Below, piece by piece: positions 17,048 to 24,247 of a DNA stretch of 64,000 nt. Both the position numbers and the translations under genes were made by a program. The notes below the pieces were generated by a model that saw only the letters and a program-made list of their open reading frames with translations, was not told where the DNA came from and ran no database searches. The DNA is from Desulfoferula sp040751985 (GTDB lineage: Bacteria > Desulfobacterota > Desulfarculia > Desulfarculales > Desulfarculaceae), in assembly GCA_040751985.1 (NCBI GenBank), contig JBFMFU010000065.1, forward strand, positions 115,924 to 179,923, read 5' to 3'. The stretch's first letter is position 1; each line of letters begins with the position of its first letter.

Positions 17048-17338
17048 ATGCATAGACACGCCTACCTCATCTTCGGCTTTACCGCCTGGGCCGTCGCGTT
17101 GGCCAAGATTTACGTTTACTTATTTCCGCATGTATTTGCCCGTGGTCTACACCTAAACCCATTTTTCTTCCTGATATTATTCTTTCCCGCTCTGTGGGTT
17201 TGCCTGGTCATTTTGATGTTGATCTTCGGCAAACGACCCTGGCGGCGCTATTGGTGGGTGTGGCTGTCGGCCCTCTTTATATTCCCTGAACTGATGTATT
17301 TCTGGGGTTTGTTTTGGGGACCGCGGGGGCAAATATGA
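17048..17338 (+). CDS. Small membrane protein A2 (second copy of A)
   Basis: A 96-residue paralogue of A1 with the same three hydrophobic segments and the same RRYWWVWLS...ELM..WGLFWG ending. It has AGGA upstream and its stop overlaps the start of B2 by four bases (ATGA), tighter coupling than in the first cassette. It has diverged more from its partner copy than B1 has from B2. I see no known domain. Retention of two complete A-B pairs suggests selection, for example against two toxin variants or for a hetero-oligomeric complex. Confidence 0.7.
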   Translation: MHRHAYLIFGFTAWAVALAKIYVYLFPHVFARGLHLNPFFFLILFFPALWVCLVILMLIFGKRPWRRYWWVWLSALFIFPELMYFWGLFWGPRGQI

Positions 17339-17631
17339 AAGACCGAGCTGATATCCTGTGGGGGTTGGCTGCCCTGGCCGTCACGGTGGCGCATCACTTT
17401 TTGCCTTATTGGCCTATTCTTCAAAAACAATATTTTGGGGCCCTGATGCTATGTAACGAAATATTGTTCCCGGCCTTGTGGGTAATCTTTGTCTGTTTTT
17501 TGGCCAAACAGACAAAGCGATCCCTGTGGTTTTTCTGGTGGGTGTGGCTGTCCTTCCCCTTCGTGTTTTCCGACCTGATGTTTGACTGGGGCTTCCTCTG
17601 GGTGACCAAGGGAACCATGCGCATGGTTTAA
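17335..17631 (+). CDS. Small membrane protein B2 (second copy of B)
   Basis: A 98-residue paralogue of B1, starting inside the A2 stop codon. ILWGLAALAVTV, HHFLPYW, KRSLWFFWWVWLS and FVFSDLMFDW are unchanged between copies, while the central loop (about 27-60) varies. If these are immunity proteins, the variable middle would be the specificity-determining part. It is the last gene of the duplicated cassette; a GC-rich gene resembling the N-terminal half of MuF follows after 57 bases. Confidence 0.7.
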   Translation: MKDRADILWGLAALAVTVAHHFLPYWPILQKQYFGALMLCNEILFPALWVIFVCFLAKQTKRSLWFFWWVWLSFPFVFSDLMFDWGFLWVTKGTMRMV

Positions 17632-17688
17632 GTGGAGTAGGCCGCAGCATCAGGCTGGGAATTAACCAGAGCCTTTAGGAGACTCCGC

Positions 17689-18324
17689 ATGGACAACGCC
17701 ATCCATGAATTTGAGGACCACCTCCGCGAGTTGACCTCCCTGGGTCTGGATGCCCAGTGGCAGCGCATCAAGCTGGAATGGGAGCCGCAGATCACGGCGG
17801 TACTGACCAGCGCGGCCAAGGCCAGCGGCAAGGCCCTGCTCTCGGCCATAATCCAGTATCAACGAACCCCCTGGCCCAGGCGCAACCTGGCCTCGCTGCG
17901 GTTGCGCCTGGTGCGGGAGATAACGGCCATCGCCGACGACCGCGCGCACACGGCCAAGGAGCTGCTGGCGGAGATGGTTCGCCAGGAGTCCCGGGAGCAG
18001 GCCGACCTCCTCACCATAAACGGTTTGTTGGCCGCGCCGCCGCGCCTGGAGCACGCCCACCCCGACCCTACTTACTGGCCCCGGCGCCTGGCCGCCGGCG
18101 CGGCCCTGGATCGGGCCGTGGCCGCCAGCCTGGCCAAGTTCCTCTCTGCTGTATTTGATGCGGCGCAGGAAGCGGAGCCTTCGGGAACAGGCCTGGCCCA
18201 GTTGCGCGAGGCCGTGGACCAGGCGGTCGGCCGCTGGCGCTCCCGGCTGAAGGCCATCGCCCACACCATGATCTATTCCGTGGCCAACCGCACCCGCCAG
18301 GTGGTGAGCCAGTCCCTTAGTTAG
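17689..18324 (+). CDS. Helical protein resembling the N-terminal half of MuF-type head-morphogenesis proteins
   Basis: A 211-residue, mostly helical, soluble protein. Its C-terminal segment (AVGRWRSRLKAIAHTMIYSVANRTRQ, about 180-205) resembles the region just before the cysteine motif in MuF/SPP1-gp7 proteins, where an IARTE..-like helix normally continues into the part that here begins the gene at 15692. The two genes together would make one MuF protein, in swapped order. Codon use is GC-rich like the host, unlike the small membrane genes before it. The ATG at 17689 has AGGAG upstream. The MuF assignment is tentative; an unrelated helical protein is possible. Confidence 0.4.
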   Translation: MDNAIHEFEDHLRELTSLGLDAQWQRIKLEWEPQITAVLTSAAKASGKALLSAIIQYQRTPWPRRNLASLRLRLVREITAIADDRAHTAKELLAEMVRQESREQADLLTINGLLAAPPRLEHAHPDPTYWPRRLAAGAALDRAVAASLAKFLSAVFDAAQEAEPSGTGLAQLREAVDQAVGRWRSRLKAIAHTMIYSVANRTRQVVSQSLS

Positions 18325-18423
18325 CCCCGCCTTACTCCCCCCCTCCCGGCAGCTTGCCCCGGCTCAGGGAGGCGAACACCCGCGCCCCCAGCCGCCCCCT
18401 GCGATTCCCCTAAGTCAGCGCGG

Positions 18424-19410
18424 CTACTCGTGCCGGTGGCTGATGCCGGTGATGGGCTGCCGGGCCAGGTCCAGGAGCAGCTCGCGCTGTCCCTGGTGCA
18501 ACAGGTGCACCTGGCGCCCTTCCTCCACCCGGCCGATCACCTCGGCGGCCAGCTCCCGCTCGCGGAACCGGGCCAGCACCTGGGCGCTGTGGCCGGGGTG
18601 GGCGGCCAGCACGAAGCCGAAGCTCATGAAGGCGGTCAGCCAGGCCGAGAGCTCGATCTGGGGCGGCCGCGGTATGGCCGCCAGGTCTATCTCGGCCCCG
18701 TAGCCCGAGTTCTCCATCATGATGGCCGCGGTGCCGATGAGCCCGGCGTTGCTGATGTCCTTGCAGGCCTGGGCCAGGCCCTGCTCGGCTATCTGGGGCA
18801 GCACCTCCAGCCGGGCCAGGAGCTCCTCGGTGGTCTTGCCGCTGTTGGCGTCCCAACTCACCACGCTCTGGCAGCCGGCGCGGCCGCTCAGGTCGCAGGC
18901 CACGATCAGGTCGTCGCCGGGCTTGGCCAGGTGGCTGCGCAGCAGCTTCTGGGCCCAGCCCAGGATGGCCACCGACAGGGCCGGCTGCTCGGCCGGGGCG
19001 TCGGGGTGCAGGTGGCCGCCCACCATGGGCACGCGCAGCTTCTGGCAGCCCTTCTGGATGCCGGCCACCACCTGGGCCCGCTGCTCGGCCGGGCCGCTGG
19101 CCAGCACGTTGACCATGGCCAGGGGCCGTCCGCCCATGGAGTAGATGTCGCCCACCACCACCATCACCGCGGCCTTGCCCGCGGCGTAGGGCTCGTTGAC
19201 CAGTAGCCGGGTCATGATGCCGTCGCAGGCCAGGAGCAGGTAGCCGTCCGGGAAGGGTATGGCCGCGGCGTCGTCGCCCCAGGAGGGGAGCTGGGGCCCG
19301 GCCGGGCCGCTGGCCACCAGGGCCTTGTACACCTCGGCGATGGGCCGCTTGCGGGTCAGGCCCGGATATTCGCGTATGCTCTGGGCCAATGCGGCCAGGT
19401 CAAGCTCCAT
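18424..19410 (-). CDS. AIR-synthase-related (PurM-like) protein, sll0787 / Nit1C NitF type
   Basis: A 328-residue PurM-fold protein. N-terminal ATP-site features include SWGDDAAAIPFPDGYLLLACDG near 45 and GDIYSMGGRPLAMVNVL near 90; the C-terminal domain has KDISNAGLIGTAAIMMENSG. It matches the sll0787/MSMEG-type AIR-synthase relatives found in the conserved Nit1C clusters with a radical SAM protein and a GNAT, where the family is linked to nitrile or cyanide assimilation. Here it is the last gene of a minus-strand operon behind a radical SAM-GNAT fusion. Its own reaction is unknown; related enzymes phosphorylate or cyclise using ATP. The ATG at 19410 is the likely start. Confidence 0.8.
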   Translation of the reverse strand: MELDLAALAQSIREYPGLTRKRPIAEVYKALVASGPAGPQLPSWGDDAAAIPFPDGYLLLACDGIMTRLLVNEPYAAGKAAVMVVVGDIYSMGGRPLAMVNVLASGPAEQRAQVVAGIQKGCQKLRVPMVGGHLHPDAPAEQPALSVAILGWAQKLLRSHLAKPGDDLIVACDLSGRAGCQSVVSWDANSGKTTEELLARLEVLPQIAEQGLAQACKDISNAGLIGTAAIMMENSGYGAEIDLAAIPRPPQIELSAWLTAFMSFGFVLAAHPGHSAQVLARFRERELAAEVIGRVEEGRQVHLLHQGQRELLLDLARQPITGISHRHE

Positions 19411-19485
19411 GGGGCTGCCTTTCTCTGCTGGAGTGGCGGGCTCCAGGCAGCATACACCAGGCGCGGCCGCGGGCAAATACGAGGG

Positions 19486-21006
19486 CTAATCCTGATCCAG
19501 GTCCGCCACCATGAGCTGGTGGGGCCAGCCGTGGATGTCGATCGTCTCGCCCTCGGCCGTCCAGCCCAGGCGCTGGAAGAAGGGCACGTTGGCCTGCTGC
19601 ACCGTGGCCGTGAAGCGGGTGCAGCCCCGCCGGGCCACGGTGCGCACGGCCTCCCGGACCAGGGCCGCGCCCACCCCGCCCCGGCGCTCACCCGCGGCCA
19701 CGGCCAGGCGCCCGCCCACCCACTGGCCGGGCCGCTCGGCCTGGGGGAAGACCCGCACCGTGCCCACGACCCGCCCGCCCCGCCGGGCCACCAGGTGTAT
19801 GGCCGTCTGGTCGGCCTGGTCCTGGTCCGTGTCCTGCACGATGCCCTGCTCGGCCACGAACACCTGCCTACGTATGTCCAGGGCCGCCTGCAGCTCGGCC
19901 GCCGTGCGCGCCGGGTGGCAGACCAACTCGGCCGGCGCCAGCTCCCAGGCCGCGATGGCCGAGCAGGCCCCGCAGCGCACGCAGCCGGCCTTGCTCTCAC
20001 GGGCCGACAGGCCCGTGGCCTGCAGTATCTTGGCCGCCTCCTGGTATAGCCCGGCCATGTACTCCGGCGCCGGCGGCCGGGCCTGGGCCAGGAGCGAGCC
20101 GGGTATAGGCCGCAGGGGCAGCAGAAAGGGGTAGACACCCATCTCGGCCAGGAGCTGGCAGCCGGCCAGCAGGGACTCCGGCTCCTCGCCCAGGCCGGCG
20201 ATGAGGAAGCTGGACACCTGGCCCGGCCCGAACAGCTCCACGGCCTGGCGCCAGGCGGCCAGGAAGCGGTCCAGGCCCAGGCCGGCCTTGACCGGCGCGT
20301 GTTGGGCCAGGGCCCGGGGGTCCAGGCTCTCGATGTGGATGCCCACCGTGTCCACGCCCGCGGCCTGGAGGCGCTCCTGATCGCGCTCGAAGGGCGGCGG
20401 CAGGTACTGGGCGTGGATGGGCAGGCCAGTGGCGGCCTTGATGGCCGCGGCGCAGGCGGCCAGGTGCTTGATCTCGCTGCCGGCCGGCACCCCGCCCCCG
20501 GTGGTGAGCACCACCTGGGTCACGCCGTCCAGCTCCTGGGCGCGCTTGGCGGCCAGGGCTAGCTGCTCCGGGGTCTTGCTGGCCAGGGTCTGGCCGGAGG
20601 CCAGGGACAGGCCGATGCCGCAGAAGGAGCAGCGCAGGGGCCCCTCCCAGAAGGCGCAGCCCTGTTGCACGGTGCTGGCCAGGCAGTCGCGGCCGTGCAG
20701 CAGGGCGATCTGCTTCAGCGCCACGCCCTCGGGCGTGGTCTCAGCGTAGAAGCGCGGCAAGGCCACCAGTTCCACCGGGCAGACCGGCCGGCCCTGGCGC
20801 ATAAGCATGGGCCTGGGGCCGCTCTGGTCCAGGGACCAGGGCGAGTCGGCCACGAAGGGGCTGGCCGTGGGCGCGTTGCACACCCGGTCCTGCACCACCA
20901 GCGTGCCGCCCTCGGCCGGGCCGGCCCCGCCCCGGCGGCCGCTCAGGCCGGCCTCCACCCGCAGGCCCAGGGATTGCAACTCAGTGATGATCTCCGCGGC
21001 GCGCAA
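19486..21006 (-). CDS. Radical SAM protein fused to GNAT acetyltransferase (MSMEG_0568 + MSMEG_0567/Sll0786 types; NitD-NitE-like)
   Basis: A 506-residue fusion of two proteins that are usually separate. Residues 1-355 are an MSMEG_0568-type radical SAM enzyme; the cluster-binding cysteines sit in GCAFWEGPLRCSFCGI, with C-x8-C-x2-C spacing instead of C-x3-C-x2-C, and a second CVRCGAC motif closes the domain. Residues about 359-506 are a GNAT with RRGGVGAALVREAV as the acetyl-CoA loop. Both belong to the Nit1C gene set. The TTG start at 21006 has AGGAG five bases upstream and lies eight bases after the flavoprotein stop. Chemistry is unknown; the fusion argues that both activities work on the same substrate. 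Confidence 0.82.
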   Translation of the reverse strand: MRAAEIITELQSLGLRVEAGLSGRRGGAGPAEGGTLVVQDRVCNAPTASPFVADSPWSLDQSGPRPMLMRQGRPVCPVELVALPRFYAETTPEGVALKQIALLHGRDCLASTVQQGCAFWEGPLRCSFCGIGLSLASGQTLASKTPEQLALAAKRAQELDGVTQVVLTTGGGVPAGSEIKHLAACAAAIKAATGLPIHAQYLPPPFERDQERLQAAGVDTVGIHIESLDPRALAQHAPVKAGLGLDRFLAAWRQAVELFGPGQVSSFLIAGLGEEPESLLAGCQLLAEMGVYPFLLPLRPIPGSLLAQARPPAPEYMAGLYQEAAKILQATGLSARESKAGCVRCGACSAIAAWELAPAELVCHPARTAAELQAALDIRRQVFVAEQGIVQDTDQDQADQTAIHLVARRGGRVVGTVRVFPQAERPGQWVGGRLAVAAGERRGGVGAALVREAVRTVARRGCTRFTATVQQANVPFFQRLGWTAEGETIDIHGWPHQLMVADLDQD

Positions 21007-21014
21007 GGATTCTC

Positions 21015-21626
21015 CTAGCCGGCGTGCAGGCGGGCGGCCAGTTCGGCCACCCGCGCGCCCAGGGACCGGGCCGTGGCCAGGCCGAACTCGTCGGCCGCCA
21101 CTCCGCCCGGCCCGCCGCTCCAGGCGGTGCCGCCGAAGTGGGAGCTGGGCATGCCCTCGCTGACCACCACCATGTCCTGCACCAGCATGGCCGCCTGGAT
21201 GCACTGGATGGTCAGCTCCTGGCCGCCGCTGCGGAAGCCGCCCACGGCCAGGGCCCCGCCCACCTTGTTGCGCAGCATGAAGCCCTGGCGCCGGAACATC
21301 ACCAGACGGTCCAGGAAGGCCTTGGCCTGGGAGGTGAGCCCGCCCATGTACACCGGGCTGGCCAGGATCAGGCCGCCCAGGGCCGGGTCGGCCAGGGTCT
21401 GGATCAGGGGCGGGAAGTCGTCCTCCTGGCTGCAGCAGAGCTTCTTGGTGCAGGCCCCGCAGGCCAGGCAGCCGTTGATCTGCTTGCCGGCCAGCTCGAT
21501 GAGGTCCGTGGTCACGCCCTCCACGGCCTGGGCCGCGCCGCGCAGGGCCTCCTCTAGTATGGTGAAGCTGGCCTGCCCCGGCCGGGGGCTGGCCGCCACG
21601 CCCACTATCTTTATGTCGCTGCGCAT
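21015..21626 (-). CDS. Flavodoxin-fold NAD(P)H-FMN reductase / iron-sulfur flavoprotein
   Basis: A 203-residue flavodoxin-like protein. The FMN phosphate loop is ASPRPGQAS near residue 12 and the second FMN loop SPVYMGGLTSQAKAFLDR near 90. Between them a compact cysteine cluster CLACGACTKKLCC (about 53-65) matches iron-sulfur flavoproteins of anaerobes, so a 4Fe-4S cluster is likely. It would pass electrons from reduced ferredoxin to a substrate in the cytoplasm. It sits between the ABC ATPase gene and the radical SAM-GNAT gene, eight bases before the latter, and may supply reducing power to that enzyme (inference). Confidence 0.82.
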   Translation of the reverse strand: MRSDIKIVGVAASPRPGQASFTILEEALRGAAQAVEGVTTDLIELAGKQINGCLACGACTKKLCCSQEDDFPPLIQTLADPALGGLILASPVYMGGLTSQAKAFLDRLVMFRRQGFMLRNKVGGALAVGGFRSGGQELTIQCIQAAMLVQDMVVVSEGMPSSHFGGTAWSGGPGGVAADEFGLATARSLGARVAELAARLHAG

Positions 21627-21650
21627 GCCTTGTCTCCTCTATACCAGCCC

Positions 21651-22415
21651 TTAAACCAGCCCCACCTGCTCCTGCTTGAGCAGGGCCAGTATCTGGCGCC
21701 GCAGGTCGTTGCTGGCCGGGCTGGTGCGGTCCCGGGGCCGGGCCTGGGTCACCTCCAGGCGGGCCAGCACCCGCGCCGGCCGCCGCGAGAGCACCAGTAT
21801 CTCATCGCTCAGGAATACTGCCTCGTCCACGTTGTGGGTGACGAAGACGATGGTGTCGCGCTTCTGCTGCCACAGCGAGAGCAGAAACTCCTGCATGGCG
21901 TCGCGGGTCTGGCTGTCCAGGGAGCCGAAGGGCTCGTCCATCAGCACCAGCTCCGGCTTGAGGATCAGGGTGCGGGCGATGGCCACCCGCTGCTGCATGC
22001 CGCCGGAGAGCTGGTGCGGGAAGCTGTGCTCGAAGCCGGCCAGGCCGAAGGCTTGCACGTACTCCGCGGCCTGGCTCCGGCGCTCCTCACGGGGCAGGCC
22101 GGCCATCTCCAGGCCCAGCTCGATGTTGCCCAGGGTGGTGCGCCAGGGCAAGAGGGCGTACTGCTGGAACACCAGTCCCACCCGGCGGCTGGGGCCGGCC
22201 AGCTCCGCGCCCCGCCAGAGCACCCGCCCCTGGTCGGCCGGCTCCAGGCCGGCGATGATCCGGAGCAACGTGGTCTTGCCGCAGCCCGAGGGACCCACCA
22301 CCGACACCAGGCGGCCGGCCGGCACCTGGCAGTCCAGGCCGGCCAGCACCGGCAGGGGAGGGGCCCCGTTTTCGGCCGGGAAACTCTTGTGTATGCCGGT
22401 GAGGGTGAGCGACAC
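21651..22415 (-). CDS. ABC transporter ATPase (nitrate/sulfonate/taurine type)
   Basis: A 254-residue importer ATPase of the SsuB/TauB/NrtD group. Walker A GPSGCGKTT, Q-loop QQYALLPW, signature LSGGMQQR, Walker B LVLMDEPFGSLD and H-loop VTHNVDEA are all present, and the N-terminal segment matches the group. The GTG at 22415, eight bases after the permease stop, is preferred over an upstream ATG inside the permease gene. It should power the importer formed with the two preceding genes. Confidence 0.92.
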   Translation of the reverse strand: MSLTLTGIHKSFPAENGAPPLPVLAGLDCQVPAGRLVSVVGPSGCGKTTLLRIIAGLEPADQGRVLWRGAELAGPSRRVGLVFQQYALLPWRTTLGNIELGLEMAGLPREERRSQAAEYVQAFGLAGFEHSFPHQLSGGMQQRVAIARTLILKPELVLMDEPFGSLDSQTRDAMQEFLLSLWQQKRDTIVFVTHNVDEAVFLSDEILVLSRRPARVLARLEVTQARPRDRTSPASNDLRRQILALLKQEQVGLV

Positions 22416-22423
22416 GGCGGGCC

Positions 22424-23179
22424 TCACTGCCAGGGGACCAGGCGGCGCTGCAGCAGCCGCACCAGGCCGTCGATGCACAGGCCGGTGAGCCCGATCACGG
22501 CCATGCCGGCCATGATCTCGTCCGGCCGCTGGATGTCACGGGCGGTCATGATCATGTAGCCCAGGCCGTAGCCGGACTTGACGCCGGTGAACTCGGCCGC
22601 CACCAGGGTCATCCAGCCGATGCCCAGGCCGATGCGCAGGCCCACGAAGATGTTGGGCAGCGCCCCCGGCAGCAGCACCTTGCGCACGATCTCCCGGCGG
22701 CCCGCCCCCAGGGTGCGCACCGCCTCCACCAACAGCGGGCTCACCGAGGTGACCCCGGCGATGGTGTTGAGCACGATGGGGAAGAAGGCGCCCAGGAAGA
22801 TGATGAAGCCCGCCGAGGGCAGGCCGATGCCGAACCAGAGGATGGAGATGGGAATCCAGGCCAGGGGCGGCACCGGCCGCAGCATCTCCACCAGGGGGCT
22901 GATCAGGCGGCCCGCCCGGGGCGAGGCCCCCATGAACAGGCCCAGGGGCACGCCGATGAGCCCGGCGGCGGCAAAGCCCACCCCCACCCGCAAGAGGCTG
23001 TAGAGCAGGTGCCAGTGCAGGCGCTGGCCCGGCGGCATGCCCTGGCCGGCCAGGTCCACGAAGCCGGCGATGATGGCCAGGGGCGAGGGCAGCTTGTAGG
23101 GCGGGAACACGCCCAGGGAGCAGAGCCCCTGCCACAGCGCCAGCAGGGCCAGGGGCAGCCACCAGCGCCCGAGCCTCAT
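22424..23179 (-). CDS. ABC transporter permease (SsuC/TauC/NrtB family)
   Basis: A 251-residue inner-membrane protein with about six hydrophobic segments. The cytoplasmic EAA loop is recognisable (EAVRTLGAGRREIVRKVLLPGALP, about 155-178), and the C-terminal YMIMTARDIQRPDEIMAGM is typical of sulfonate/nitrate-type permeases. Its ATG overlaps the stop of the binding-protein gene (ATGA), so the two are translationally coupled. Confidence 0.93.
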   Translation of the reverse strand: MRLGRWWLPLALLALWQGLCSLGVFPPYKLPSPLAIIAGFVDLAGQGMPPGQRLHWHLLYSLLRVGVGFAAAGLIGVPLGLFMGASPRAGRLISPLVEMLRPVPPLAWIPISILWFGIGLPSAGFIIFLGAFFPIVLNTIAGVTSVSPLLVEAVRTLGAGRREIVRKVLLPGALPNIFVGLRIGLGIGWMTLVAAEFTGVKSGYGLGYMIMTARDIQRPDEIMAGMAVIGLTGLCIDGLVRLLQRRLVPWQ

Positions 23180-24141
23180 CTCTTGCGCACTTCCTCCAGC
23201 AGCCGGCGGTTAAGGAAGCGGTCCACGAAGCCGTTCACGTCGCCCAGCTTGATGTAGCCCAGCTTCTTGAGAAAGGCCACGTACTCCCGCTCGCCGGCCA
23301 CGCTGATCTGGTAGGTGTACTTGACCCCGGCCATGGCCAGGCGCACCGTGGCCTGGTCCATGCCCGTGTAGCGCACGCCGATGGCTAGGGCCTCTTGCGG
23401 GTGCTCGTGTATGAAGCGGGTGGCGCGCAGATGGGCCCGCAGCATGGCCCGCGCGTCGGCCGGCCGGCTGGCCAGGAAGCGCTCGGCGACCACCAGCACG
23501 CAGCAGGGGTGGTCCGGCCAGATCTGGCCCGAGTCCATGAGCACCCGGCCCACGCCCATGGTCTGGGCCTTGGCCGGGTAGGGCTGCCAGGCGATGAAGG
23601 CCGCGATCTGCCCCTCGCGCAGGGCGCTGATCATCTCCGGCGGCTTGACCACCAGGGCCTGCACCGCAGTGAGGGGCAGCCCGGCCTGGCTCAGGGCCTT
23701 CTTGAGCAGGAAGTCCTGCACCGTGGAGTGGCCGGGAATGGCCACCCGCTTGCCCTTGAGATCGGCCAGGCTGGTGATGGCGCTCTTCTTGGCCACCACG
23801 ATGGCCGAGCCCTCGGTGTTGACCTGGGCCACCACCTGCACCCGGGCCGCGCCGTTGGCCACGGCCGTGGTGGCCGGGGCCTCGCCCACGTAGCCCATGT
23901 CCAGGTCGCCGGCGGCAAAGGCGCTCATCTCCTCGGGCCCGGCCCGGAAGATGCCCGCCACCTGCACCTTGAGGCCCTCGGCCCGGTAGAAGCCCTTGTC
24001 CAGGGCCACCCAGCAGGCCAGTTGGTGGATGTCGGCCTGCAGATAGCCGATGCGGATGGGCGGCCGCTCGGCCCAGGCCGCGGTCGCGCCGCCCAGGGCC
24101 ATCAGGGCCGACAACGCCAAAAGCAGCAGATGCTTTTTCAT
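23176..24141 (-). CDS. ABC transporter substrate-binding protein (NMT1/SsuA-like)
   Basis: A 321-residue periplasmic protein with a signal peptide (1-24, AAWAE) and an NMT1/SsuA/ThiY-type fold: IRIGYLQADIHQLACWVALDKGFY at the start of the mature part, LADLKGKRVAIPGHSTVQDFLL in the hinge region. It should bind a small anion or nitrogen/sulfur organic compound for import. As first gene of the operon it is followed by permease, ATPase, flavoprotein, radical SAM-GNAT and AIR-synthase-like genes, so the imported compound is probably the substrate or precursor handled by that Nit1C-type set. No nitrilase gene is in the window. Confidence 0.88.
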   Translation of the reverse strand: MKKHLLLLALSALMALGGATAAWAERPPIRIGYLQADIHQLACWVALDKGFYRAEGLKVQVAGIFRAGPEEMSAFAAGDLDMGYVGEAPATTAVANGAARVQVVAQVNTEGSAIVVAKKSAITSLADLKGKRVAIPGHSTVQDFLLKKALSQAGLPLTAVQALVVKPPEMISALREGQIAAFIAWQPYPAKAQTMGVGRVLMDSGQIWPDHPCCVLVVAERFLASRPADARAMLRAHLRATRFIHEHPQEALAIGVRYTGMDQATVRLAMAGVKYTYQISVAGEREYVAFLKKLGYIKLGDVNGFVDRFLNRRLLEEVRKR

Positions 24142-24247
24142 GACTCTATCCAGATAGTGCTTGGTATAAGCCCGCGCCGCGGCGGCGCGGTCACTTCATC
24201 ATACCGGCTGCCGGCAACGGGGGCAAAGGATTCGCGACCTAGCCCGG

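Larger units (their letters stand above)
16433..17631 (+). repeat. Tandem duplication of a two-gene membrane-protein cassette (A1-B1-A2-B2)
   Basis: Unit 1 (16433-17019) and unit 2 (17048-17631) have the same gene order, sizes and protein signatures. A short leader TTAGGACTCCGCA at 17025-17037, between the units, reappears as TTAGGAGACTCCGCA at 17675-17689 before the next gene, as expected if the duplicated unit included that boundary. Divergence between units is considerable, so the duplication is not recent. Confidence 0.75.
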
